Shown: positions 46,501 to 56,274 of the stretch, in pieces | How positions within the stretch are numbered: the first letter of the stretch is position 1 | How the letters are laid out: the number at the start of each line of letters is the position of its first letter | Notes under the pieces: model-generated | What the model was told of the DNA's origin: nothing | Databases searched by the model: none | The model's input: only the letters and a program-made list of their open reading frames with translations | Position numbers and translations under genes: made by a program | NCBI GenBank assembly: GCA_030248065.1 | Contig: JASAMV010000374.1 | Location: 1 to 64,000, forward strand | Direction of reading: 5' to 3' | Source: Rhynchonema sp. JSB1_4 | Lineage: Eukaryota; Nematoda; Chromadorea; Monhysterida; Xyalidae | Length of the DNA: 64,000 nt

Positions 46501-49253
46501 TTTTTTCAAAAGCAATTTTTAAATATTTGTGTATTCAGATCCAAATTCGTCGTAGTGACGAGTGCACGGTATTGGACAACTCCGACCTGATCAAATGGTA
46601 CGTGCGTGGCACCGATGGTACCGAAAGCCAGGTTGGTTGATGTTTCACACAAATGGTCAGTACATCTACTCGCATCAACGTGCACAATGTTTCCAAACGC
46701 ACAGGTGGCGTCGGTGATCTTCCGCATTCCCCCACCTGACCAGCATCTTGTGTCGTACCTCAACCGAATGCAAACACAATTCGATCGATTGCGACGTTTG
46801 TGGCTGGAGAAAATGTACGCCGTTCGATGCAGCACTCTCATCAACTCGATGCGCACTGTCCAAGGTAATGTTTCACACCTAGCTGTATAAGCATATGACT
46901 GTGTCCAACACGATGCACTACGCAGTGGTAGGTTGTGTCATTTTTAATTTGTATTTGTTAGTTCTAAGGTCAATCAGTCACAACAATCTATCAATGTTCG
47001 ATTGCGCCTGTTTAGCCTCACTTGAATGTAAGGAAATACTTATCGTATACAGTATTCGCCAGATGTTTCAGTGTGGACTCTCGAGGACTTCCTGGCTCTG
47101 GACGCTGACGAGCGCGAAAAAATCATCGAGGCTCTTCGTGAGGACGTAACCAATTTGTGCAAAGATTTGCCGCCCAACGACCCACAGGCACAACGACTGA
47201 GGGAAGAACTGCAGTTGACCATGGATCATTACTACAAACTGTTGCAATTGTCGCAGAAAGAGCCGGGTTAGCGTTGGATGTTCACACTTCTATTAGAAAA
47301 GTTTAACTGATGCGGGACCTGTCAAGCACCTTCGTTATCATAAATCTGTTCTGAAGACAGCGAACATTTGTTGCAGAACCTGACTACAGCAAACAATACA
47401 ACGAGAAAATCGGTCTGATGTTGCCGAGACTGGAGGAGTTCTGGAGAATTCTGAACGAACGTGTGGTGAATCCGGTGCCCAAGTCTGGTGAGGAACTGGA
47501 GCCGAAGATCATCGAGCACAAAGACTTCGAGGACGGACTTCAGGTACAAAGCATATTTGAAAGAGTGCAATGGAATTTTTGTGGTTGGGCTTGAAACATC
47601 ACCATTCATGCTTCAGGCCCTCGACACAGACGTGACTGCCGTGCAGGAATTGTTCCGACAGATCCCGGACCCGACACCAATCCAGCGCACCAAGATGGAT
47701 CAGCTGTCGAATCGCTGGGAGGACTTGTGGGAACTGTCGCGTTTCTACGTGGAACGGTCGGTACCTATAGTTAATGTTGTTTTCACGGGATTGGTGACCA
47801 TTATGTAAGTGATGAATTGATGTTTTGTTTTGTTCAGGCTCAAATCGCTCGAGGCGGTACTCAACGGCATTGACGAGGCGACCGTAATCATCCGCGAGCA
47901 TGAGGTGTTCCTCGGTTCGGTGGACACGATGCCCGCTGATCTCGATCGGTTGCGAGCGATGCATTCGCAGATACTGGTCCGGCAAAACAGTTTCATGTAA
48001 AAATTCTCTATAATCATGTCAACTATTGTTATGTGGTGATGTTTGAAGGAGGTGAACATGCGTCTGCAACAGCAACAACCGATCATGGACGATCTGGCGA
48101 CGGCCATCGGTCTGTTGCGTCAGCACGTGGCGCGCACACGCTACAACATCGCTGACCACCCAGACGTGGACCGCATCGAGGATCACGTCCAACGACTCAC
48201 TGTGCGCTGGGAGAATGTCTGCAGTCAGGTGCTCGACAGGTGTGTGTGTGTGTGATGGTGATGTTTCAGAACTGTGTGGATATGGAAAACTGTTCTCAAA
48301 TGTGTCTTATTGGGTGATTGAATGACATCGATTGGGTGACCTTAGCACGTATGCACTCCTGTCATGGTGCTGTTCGTGTTTCAATGGTCACGTCGTGCAA
48401 CGTGTATACAGAAGTTCGTTTTGTCACGCAACGCGAAACAAGTCCTCGCGTGCCCAACAAAGTACTGTGCGCAATTTTGATTCGTAATACGTCAAGAAAG
48501 ACCGTTTAATTTGCCAATTGCCAAGTTAAAGACACATTACAGATTCAAATCGTCGGAGTTGGCGCTCAGCATTCTGATGGTCTATCGTTCCGACTACGAG
48601 AACGAGATCAGCTGGTTGGATCGTGTCGAGAACACCATTCGCAATCTGCGAGATCCACAACAGTTGTCACCCGATCAGTATCAACAGCAACTCGAAGTGC
48701 TCATGCAGGAGTACGCTCAGTTGCAGGAACGCACCGAAGCCATCGAGAATGTGAACCATGAAGGCGGAAAGTACATTCGTGAGGCTAAGGTGCGTCATGC
48801 CGATGTGTCTATCTCTCATACTTCGAGTCCATTTCTGTGTTATTCGATTAGGCGATTTGGAAATCACACTTTGAAGTTTTAGACGTTACTCATTCACACG
48901 TCTTAAACTGGTGGCTTTACTATATTGTACCATGTAAAGAATAAATGAGATGTAACAAAATGCCTTGATTTCTTTAACGGTGAGTCCCATCAACCACAGA
49001 AATGAAACATTACCTCGCATTCCAGAACCACGACGGTCGTCTCGACCAATACGAGAACACACTGCTGTCGGTGCATGGGCCGGGCATCAGGACGGTGCTG
49101 CAGAAGACCATCCCTCCACCGGAGCCCGGTCATGTGCAAGTCCGTCGCGAACTTGACGAATTGAACCGTCGCTTCTCGCATCTCTCGTCCATCATTCTCG
49201 AACGTCGCAACGTCATTCAAGTGCTCATCCAGAATTGGAAACGTCAGCAGCAG
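43527..49253 (+). CDS. vab-10: Spectraplakin plakin domain with embedded SH3 (about 21 exons)
   Basis: Exons are 43527-43612, 43676-43802, 43890-44036, 44109-44261, 44349-44437, 44524-44701, 44958-45086, 45146-45223, 45516-45725, 45862-46017, 46093-46189, 46268-46440, 46539-46631, 46705-46864, 47072-47266, 47377-47543, 47617-47756, 47838-47976, 48049-48239, 48543-48789 and 49026-49253. All phases agree, giving about 1061 residues, the usual plakin-domain size. Landmarks are PKRLRDKQRLADKY near the start, IELMWINEREELEV in the middle, and a split SH3 (ISPLWQRGERVDGRMPVSAL, SDECTVLDNS, VIFRIPPP). The rest is spectrin-repeat helices with characteristic tryptophans (RAWNQL, SQWEYLL, NRWEDLW, VRWENV). 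This rod docks membrane and junction partners. The intron after 44701 starts GC, and the donor after 47976 (CTG/gtccgg) is weak; these are the two less certain junctions. Confidence 0.92.
44702..44957 (+). other. Probable GC-AG intron in the plakin domain
   Basis: The exon reads ...WIELRL then CTG/gcaagt, a canonical GC-donor context. The next exon (RHLTEMQFSEEL) begins in phase 0 after CCTGTTGCAG. The nearby GT sites (44706 and 44712) would put the next exon out of frame. The intron includes a small palindrome CAAATAGAGCCCAGGCTCTATTTG near 44778. Confidence 0.7.
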
Positions 49254-50085
49254 GTCGGTGTACAGTTTGGTATTATTCTGTCCGTCACATATGCGCTCTT
49301 ATGGCTAACCACGGTGATTATTATTGTGCTACGCGACACATTCACCGCACTATGTTTACATGGTTTGATGTCTCACTCTCTTAAATCAATTGAAAAAGTC
49401 TTTTTCGTGTGGTTGTTTCATGACACTGCAGCTGTGCTGGCAGAGCCATGATGAATGGGAGCGCCGTTTAGTGCAATGGACCACGATCCAAGTTGGGCAC
49501 AATCTAAGGCCTAAGCTAAAGCCTGAGTCTAGGTCTACAGAAGTGTCCCCACGTGGAGTTACGCGCAAATGCACCAAACTATCAATCAGAACGCGTAGTT
49601 GCGCCGTCACCCCGTCACCTATCAAAGTATGGCTTTGTTGTACGCGCAACACAACAGTGTATACTTGGCTTGCTGTGAATACACGATAATCGAACGAAGA
49701 ACGATTTGTGTGCATGTTTGTAGTGCGGTGACTTTTAGTTCTGTATCCTCTCAAAGATTTTGCACGTGCGTTCAATATTTGTTATTACCATCTGTTTGAA
49801 ACCTAAAATTTCATCGCCGGTGCAACTGTTGAAATACATACTGTACGTACATACATACCTTATCAATGATGTTTGTTGCAGGGAATGCATAATTTGGAGA
49901 TGAACTTGCATGTGATTATTATAGGCTTCATTCCTCATGCAAACGTGTAACACTGGAGTTTAGTAACACGAGGTGATAATGCGGGACTTTAGTCGAACGC
50001 ACTAACACCTAACTCCACAAATGAGCCATTAGCGTTTGGTTTCCGATCGTCGGTCGTCACTCTCTTTCTATCCATCATCTTCTAG
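49254..50085. other. Intron before the first plectin exon
   Basis: It contains a scrap of degenerate GCCTAA-like text (CTAAGGCCTAAGCTAAAGCC) near 49504, otherwise nothing recognised. The intron is phase 0 on both sides. Confidence 0.5.
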
Positions 50086-53000
50086 GACGAGAATGACCGA
50101 CTGCGAGCCGAAGAGGAGGCTCGTCGTCGTGCGGAGGAAGAGGCACGCAGACGAGCGGCTGAGGAGGCCGAAAGGTTGAGAAGACAACGTGAGGAGGAGG
50201 AGGAACGCCGTCGTTTGGCTGAGTTAGAGGCCGAACGACTGCGACGTCTGCGTGAAGAAGACGAGGCGAGACGTTTGGCTGACGAGGCACGACGTCGTGC
50301 GGAGGAGCAAGCAGCTCGTGATGCTGCCCGACGACGCGCAGAGGACGAAGCGAGGCGACGAGCGGAAGAAGAGGCACGTCGACGCGCTGAGGAGGAGGCA
50401 CGAAGACGAGCGGCCGAGGAGGAAGCGAGACGACGTGCTGAAGAAGAAGCCAGACGTCGCGCGGAAGAGGAGGCTCGACGCAGACAAAAGGCAACCATTG
50501 ATCTCACTTTTATTGGCAATAATAATCACCGCTCACGCTTGTCTGTACCCTATGCAGGCAAAAAACCGTTAGCAAATGTCCACCTAACATTTCAGGAACT
50601 TGAATTGAGGCAGCACAGAAGCGTCGTCGACATACAGCCCATGGAAGGCACCGGCGAAATGGCCGAAGAGGTGCAAGTGATGCCTGACCATGCCAAAATG
50701 GAAATCCATGAAGATGAAGTAGAGATGTACCAAGAAGAAACTGAGACGCGCACACAGTTCTACGACATGGAAGCCACCGTGCACAAGAAGACCGGCGAAA
50801 TCCTGACTTTTGTCGAAGCAGTGCGCCAGGGGCTGTTGGACCTGCAATCAGGGGGCGGTGACTTCTACGACATTGTGTCCGGATCAATGATCAGTCTCGA
50901 GAAGGCAGCCGATCTTGGATACATCGATGGATCGTTCCGTGATGCGCTCAACACGAGATATGGCATTCGTGATCCAACAACCAAGAAGGATCTGACACTC
51001 AAGGAAGCCATCCAGATGAAACTTTACGATCCCGATCATCGTCAACTGCGCGATCCTGAGACTGGCGAAATCATGTCGATGTACGACAGCGTCTCGAGAG
51101 GCATCATCTCGTTCGACACACAACACAAACTGGTGAAGATGGGTATCCTGAAGCTGCCGCCGATGCCAATTCGTCAGGCAATCGAACAGAACGTTCTGAA
51201 CGGCGATACTGGCGACTTCCAAGGACGCTACTCCCGTGAGATCATTTCGCTGAAAGACGCGTTGCGCGGAGGCTACATCTCGTTGGTGCCACAGCAACCG
51301 CAGATGATCGCAACAACGCTGACCGACTGTTTGAAGAATGGATTGATCGATGGTCATACTGGTGAATTCAATTGCCGTCATAGCAGTGAGAAGATTACAC
51401 TGAGTCAAGCAGTTGGCAAGCAGGAACATTTGTTGAATCTCAGTGTTCCGGAGGTTGTGAACACCGCCGATCACGTTCGGTTGACGTTGAACGAAGCTCT
51501 TCAACGCAAGGCTGTCAACACCAGAGAGAACAACTTCATGGATCTACAGAAACGTCAGTCGTGCACACTGCGTGAAGCCTTCGATCGTGACCTGATCCAG
51601 AAACCGATGACGCTGAAAGAAATCGCCATCAAGGACCTGATTGACACAACAGGACGATTCTTTGATTCAGGCACAAAGAAGCGAATGAATCTGCTGGAGG
51701 CAATTGCATTCGGTCTGATTGATCCGATGGCAAAGCATGTGCGAGACAATGAAGAAGATGAAACGATCTCGATTGCTCAGGCCTTGGAACGAGGTCTATT
51801 GGATGTGACTGGCCACTACGTCAGCCCGGAAAGTGGACGCAAATACACAGTGGCTGAAGCAATCAGAGAGCAACTGCTTGTGGATCGCAAATGTCAAACT
51901 ATTTTCGAAATTCCTGGTATCAAGAACACCGATACTGATCAAACCATCTCGTTCATCGAGGCAATCAAGGAGGGTGTTGTTGTGCCGACATCTGAGCGAT
52001 TCATCGACATTAAGACTGGTGAGAGCTGCATGTTGGCCGATGCTGGGTCACGCGGTTTGGTGGAGCAACACCTGCACGAAATGCTCAGCACCACGCTGAA
52101 TGTGAACGCGAAGAAGTTCACTGACATGACCGTTTTCCGTGCAGCTTGCCAAGGTTACGTCGACGTGAACCGGGGCAAATTCTTCAAGAAAGATGCCAAT
52201 CAAGAGCTAACAGCGGCTCAAGCGTACGACCACGGCCTGCTATCGCTACGCAGTGCTTTGATCCTTGGCGGAATGTTGGACATCAGCCCGACGTATATTC
52301 CGGAGCATTCCAGCGATAAACTGCGAAAGAAACGTATCACAAGACCAGGAGCAGAAATCAACGGCGATGATCAAGTACGAATAACTCTGGCCGATGCAAT
52401 GAAGCAAGGACTCGTGGACTCAAGAACTCAACGGTTCCGTCAAGGCAGTACCGAAATGAGCCTCCAAGAAGCAGTCAACAAGGGATTGGTCGACCCACAC
52501 AACGAATGGGTTGTGCCATCAAAGGCCATGAACACTGGACCGACAATCGAAGAGAAGGTGAAAGAGCATTTGACGGAGACGAGTCAAGCTCTGGCGCCTC
52601 AAGTGTTCCCTGATCAGCAGTTCGAAGAAAGCGTGACCACAATCAAACGAGTGAAGACGACCGAAACGACTGCTGTCGGAGGTCCTGGTGGTGTTGCCAC
52701 GTACCGTGCCATAGCCGGTGGCAAGGGCGCCATTGAAGCGCCAGTTAATGGTTTCCATATCAGCGCAGCTGAACGTCGCGGGCTGCTGAATATGCAAACT
52801 GGGGTGCTCACTGCGCCAGAGGGTGATCGCACGCTCAATCTGGAAGAAGCTGCCCAGTTGGGCATTTTGAATTTGAAATCAGCTTCGTACAAACATCAGA
52901 ACCAGAAACTGGACTTGGGAGAAGCGATCCGTCGAGGTCTAGTTGGCAAACACGGTGAAGTGACTGATGCCAAGGGACGAAGGCTGAGTCTACAAGAAGC

Positions 53001-56000
53001 TATCTCAGCCAATTTGATTCAAATTGAGCCTGACACAGATGCCAGCTCGTCATTGAAGGTTGTACAGTTCTCAGGAGGACCTGGGGCTGTCGTCAGTTTC
53101 AAGCCTGTTGGCGCACCTGTTGTCGAAGAAACAGAAGCAGCTTGGATGTTCGACGCAACAACCGGCCAACTGGTCGACAACCTGTCTGGTGAAACCATGC
53201 TGTTGGACAAAGCGATTGCGACCGGCAAGGTGAACAAGGACGACGTGCGAGTTCGTGACTCACTGACTGATCGTGAGATGAAGTACTCGGAGGCGGTCAA
53301 ATTCGGTATTGTTGACGAGACGCGCGGGTATTACGTGGACAAATGCGATGGACGGCGATACAGTCTGGCTGAAGCTGCGGGTCAAGGACGTGTCTACCTC
53401 ACTGGCGGAGTGCCACAGAACGCCAAAGATGCCGTGCAGACTGCCGTCAAACAGCAATACCGGTCAGAGGTTGTGCGCAAACAAGCGGAACCAGCACCAA
53501 CGACTGTCGAAATGACGCTCCATCGACTGATCGAAATGGGACTGTATAACTTGGAAACGGGTCAGTTCATTCATCCTGAGACCAGCAAGCAAATGACTCT
53601 AAAGGAAAGCATCATCAAGGGGTTGTTCAATCCGTACGATACAATTGTTGTGAACAACAGAACTGGAGCCGAAACGTCGCTGCTGGATGCCATTCAGGCC
53701 GAAATCGTCGATGCTACATCTGGCATGTACATCGATCCACAAACAAAGCAGACCATGAACCTAAAAGAGGCGTATGCCCTTGGTTTATTGCGATCAGGAG
53801 CAGCACCACAAAGCTTGGAGTCCGTTCTGGATCAAGGACTGCTGAACTCAAAGACTGCCTTCTTTCGCACACCCGAAGGAAATGACATCCCACTGCACGA
53901 TGCCATTTCGAAAGGCTACGTTGTTGGAGACTCGATTTCGATCAAATTCGACCACGAGAAAACGCTGTCGTTCATACAAGCAGTGAAATCGAAGGCAATT
54001 GACCTGGCGAAAGGCACAGTCACGAATCCGTCGAACAGGAAGACAATGACTTTTGCGGAGGCACTGTCCAGCAAGGTGATCCGAGTGGCAGAAGATGCTC
54101 CAGCGACAAAGGGCATGAAGGGAGTGATACCTCGTGCACAAGTGTACTCTGCCACCCAGCCGCCACAACACCAACAGCAGCAACAACAGTCGTACCACGT
54201 GCAAGAGGTGACCAGCAGCTCACCTGTTAGTGTCCGTCGATCGACCAGCACTGAACAACCACAACCTCGAATTGACTTTGACCGTCCGCTGCAGCCGACA
54301 AGTCAACCAGCTGCTTCGATGCACAGCACTGCCCTGGTGAGTCGCACAGCGGCCAGTGCGCCTGCGCACGTCAAACAACAACTGCAACAACAGAAACCAC
54401 TGGGTGCGGGACGTCAAGAGTTGGTGGACATTGGCGGGGGCAAACAAGTGATGGTGACAGTCGTACAGGCACCAGATGGCACCGAGAAAGGCGAATACTT
54501 CGATCATGATTTGGGCATGAAGTTCACGGTGCAACTGCATGGTGATCCGTACGTGACCCAGACACAAACCACGGTCAAGAGCACCGCCCAAGTGCATTCG
54601 GTCGAGTTGGAGCCGTACGCCGAATTCGTTGGCATCGATCGAGTCCGTGACACACGGTCAGGGCGTGTGATGAGCTTGCAAGATGCACAACGAGCGGGAC
54701 TCGCCAAGGTGGACAAGAAGGGCAAGCAGGTGTCGAAGACATACGCGGTGTTCCGGTCGGACCTGATCCACGCCACCAACCACGGCGTCCTGGATCCGAA
54801 CAGTGGCGAGAAGATCAGTCTACAAGACGCAATTCGTTTCAAGCTCATAGACGTCAAACGCCAAGTGTACGTGCAACCCACGACCGGCGAATCGTTGACA
54901 ATGTCGCAAGCTGCAAACAACGGTTTGATCGATGTGACTTTGGCCGAGATTCTCCCAAAGGGTGTGTCGAACCCAGCCAATGGTGAACGATTGCCAATTG
55001 AGGAAGCCATCAAATTGGGAATTGTGAATCCAACGAGCGGTCAAGTCACGAATCCATTCACCAAGGAGTCACTCACTTGGTTCGACGTGTTGCGTCCAAT
55101 TCATGCGAGCGTGACGCAAGAAGGCGTGTATGACCCGACGAAGGGATACCACGTTCCGGTCACCAGCGCGTTCAACGACCACATCATTGACGCGAAGCAA
55201 CAAATGTACAGCAACCCGATCACAAAGGACCGAATGCCTTTGAGCGAAGCAAACAAGAAAGGACTGATTGATAAAGAAACATACGACGCCATGACGGATC
55301 GGGTGATTGACGACTTCAAGACGCAGCGCAAGGTCAGTCTGCTGGAAGCAGTGGCGATGGGCATTGTTGACCCACACAATCGTACCGTCCAGTTGGAGAA
55401 GAACCAACGGGTACCAATCGCCCGGGCTGTCAAGGAAGGCAAATTCCCCAAACATGTTGGAGACAAGATGAAGCGAGTGGACAAGTTGACGTTTGCCGAA
55501 GCGCTTGGCAAGGGACTGATTGACGCTGCTGCCAGCATGTTTACGGACCCAGACAGTGGCAACAAGATCACGATAGCACAAGCTTTAGAGCAAGGGTTTA
55601 TCGACACAGGCAGCGTACAACCGCTGGAGGGCTACGATGACAAGAACCTGTCCACTGTGATTGAATGCGATGATTTCGACAACAACTCGGGCCGAATACG
55701 CGACAGATCTGGTTTGTATCTGACGTTCAGGGAAGCAGTGGAACGTGGTGTAATCGACGGAGACAGCCTGCTGTACAGCATTGAGACAAACAAGACGGTC
55801 ACTCTACGCGAGGCACTCAAAATTGGACTCATTGACAGCAACGGCAAGTATACAGACGTTCGTACGGGAAGCAAGGTGACGCTGAAGGATGCCATCAAAT
55901 ACGGCGTACTGGCATTGATCCCGGCACCAATGCAAGCCGGACAAGTGATTGCCGAGGCGTTGAGGAAACATGATGCGGAAGGCTACAGGTTCAAGATCCA

Positions 56001-56274
56001 ATCGCTGCATGGCACCGATCAAGCATCGACAGTCTATCAACCATCAGCATCGTCACCGGGCGGCACCACATCGACCTACACGCGTGAAGTGTCATGGCGT
56101 GGCAATGCAGCTGATCTGAGGAGAGGTGGACCACAAGCAATGGACGGTCCTGAATACGGTTGGAGTGAGAGCTGTGAAGACGAAGATGACTGCGAAGCTG
56201 CCGAATTCGTTGAAGACATCAATGAGAATCCTTCGCCGATTCATTTTTTAGCGGAAACAGCTCAGTTTTTGTAG
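50086..56274 (+). CDS. vab-10: Giant plectin-repeat exon of the spectraplakin
   Basis: An acceptor (CATCATCTTCTAG) opens a 6.2-kb uninterrupted frame in phase 0 with the plakin domain. It starts with about 130 residues of EEARRRAEEEARRR-type sequence (50098-50490). From about 50760 to 54110 and again from about 54620 to 55940 it is a chain of plectin repeats of about 38 residues. Each has the form LTLKEAIQMKLYDPDHRQLR (helical LxEAxxxGLID... then xxxTGExxxL). Plectin repeats bind intermediate filaments. A Q/S/P-rich linker (54115-54420) splits the array. The frame ends at TAG 56272-56274 after an acidic segment (SCEDEDDCEAAEFVEDINEN). A strong acceptor at 56250-56251 lies inside this end, so in the spliced form the exon should stop earlier at a phase-2 donor; TACAG/gttcaa near 55988 is the best of several. 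Confidence 0.93.
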   Translation, partial: DENDRLRAEEEARRRAEEEARRRAAEEAERLRRQREEEEERRRLAELEAERLRRLREEDEARRLADEARRRAEEQAARDAARRRAEDEARRRAEEEARRRAEEEARRRAAEEEARRRAEEEARRRAEEEARRRQKATIDLTFIGNNNHRSRLSVPYAGKKPLANVHLTFQELELRQHRSVVDIQPMEGTGEMAEEVQVMPDHAKMEIHEDEVEMYQEETETRTQFYDMEATVHKKTGEILTFVEAVRQGLLDLQSGGGDFYDIVSGSMISLEKAADLGYIDGSFRDALNTRYGIRDPTTKKDLTLKEAIQMKLYDPDHRQLRDPETGEIMSMYDSVSRGIISFDTQHKLVKMGILKLPPMPIRQAIEQNVLNGDTGDFQGRYSREIISLKDALRGGYISLVPQQPQMIATTLTDCLKNGLIDGHTGEFNCRHSSEKITLSQAVGKQEHLLNLSVPEVVNTADHVRLTLNEALQRKAVNTRENNFMDLQKRQSCTLREAFDRDLIQKPMTLKEIAIKDLIDTTGRFFDSGTKKRMNLLEAIAFGLIDPMAKHVRDNEEDETISIAQALERGLLDVTGHYVSPESGRKYTVAEAIREQLLVDRKCQTIFEIPGIKNTDTDQTISFIEAIKEGVVVPTSERFIDIKTGESCMLADAGSRGLVEQHLHEMLSTTLNVNAKKFTDMTVFRAACQGYVDVNRGKFFKKDANQELTAAQAYDHGLLSLRSALILGGMLDISPTYIPEHSSDKLRKKRITRPGAEINGDDQVRITLADAMKQGLVDSRTQRFRQGSTEMSLQEAVNKGLVDPHNEWVVPSKAMNTGPTIEEKVKEHLTETSQALAPQVFPDQQFEESVTTIKRVKTTETTAVGGPGGVATYRAIAGGKGAIEAPVNGFHISAAERRGLLNMQTGVLTAPEGDRTLNLEEAAQLGILNLKSASYKHQNQKLDLGEAIRRGLVGKHGEVTDAKGRRLSLQEAISANLIQIEPDTDASSSLKVVQFSGGPGAVVSFKPVGAPVVEETEAAWMFDATTGQLVDNLSGETMLLDKAIATGKVNKDDVRVRDSLTDREMKYSEAVKFGIVDETRGYYVDKCDGRRYSLAEAAGQGRVYLTGGVPQNAKDAVQTAVKQQYRSEVVRKQAEPAPTTVEMTLHRLIEMGLYNLETGQFIHPETSKQMTLKESIIKGLFNPYDTIVVNNRTGAETSLLDAIQAEIVDATSGMYIDPQTKQTMNLKEAYALGLLRSGAAPQSLESVLDQGLLNSKTAFFRTPEGNDIPLHDAISKGYVVGDSISIKFDHEKTLSFIQAVKSKAIDLAKGTVTNPSNRKTMTFAEALSSKVIRVAEDAPATKGMKGVIPRAQVYSATQPPQHQQQQQQSYHVQEVTSSSPVSVRRSTSTEQPQPRIDFDRPLQPTSQPAASMHSTALVSRTAASAPAHVKQQLQQQKPLGAGRQELVDIGGGKQVMVTVVQAPDGTEKGEYFDHDLGMKFTVQLHGDPYVTQTQTTVKSTAQVHSVELEPYAEFVGIDRVRDTRSGRVMSLQDAQRAGLAKVDKKGKQVSKTYAVFRSDLIHATNHGVLDPNSGEKISLQDAIRFKLIDVKRQVYVQPTTGESLTMSQAANNGLIDVTLAEILPKGVSNPANGERLPIEEAIKLGIVNPTSGQVTNPFTKESLTWFDVLRPIHASVTQEGVYDPTKGYHVPVTSAFNDHIIDAKQQMYSNPITKDRMPLSEANKKGLIDKETYDAMTDRVIDDFKTQRKVSLLEAVAMGIVDPHNRTVQLEKNQRVPIARAVKEGKFPKHVGDKMKRVDKLTFAEALGKGLIDAAASMFTDPDSGNKITIAQALEQGFIDTGSVQPLEGYDDKNLSTVIECDDFDNNSGRIRDRSGLYLTFREAVERGVIDGDSLLYSIETNKTVTLREALKIGLIDSNGKYTDVRTGSKVTLKDAIKYGVLALIPAPMQAGQVIAEALRKHDAEGYRFKIQSLHGTDQASTVYQPSASSPGGTTSTYTREVSWRGNAADLRRGGPQAMDGPEYGWSESCEDEDDCEAAEFVEDINENPSPIHFLAETAQFL
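50098..50490 (+). repeat. E/A/R-rich charged helix (EEARRRAEE repeats)
   Basis: Iterated GAGGAAGAGGCACGTCGACG-type codons encode (E)EEARRRA units with almost no hydrophobic positions after the first third. That composition favours a stable single alpha-helix or weak coiled coil, acting as a stiff spacer between the plakin rod and the plectin array. DNA-level repetition may cause length variation. Confidence 0.75.

Noticed and set aside
50075..50519. Long minus-strand open frames opposite the E/A/R-rich exon (and many opposite 51-59 kb)
   Set aside because: They are mirror frames of a repetitive, codon-biased plus-strand exon, have no splice sites or recognisable residues, and disappear when the plectin frame is accepted.
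56252..56274. A 43-nt intron from GAATTC/gttgaa to the acceptor at 56251
   Set aside because: It would lead into a frame that stops after 12 codons; only a phase-2 donor opens the second plectin frame.
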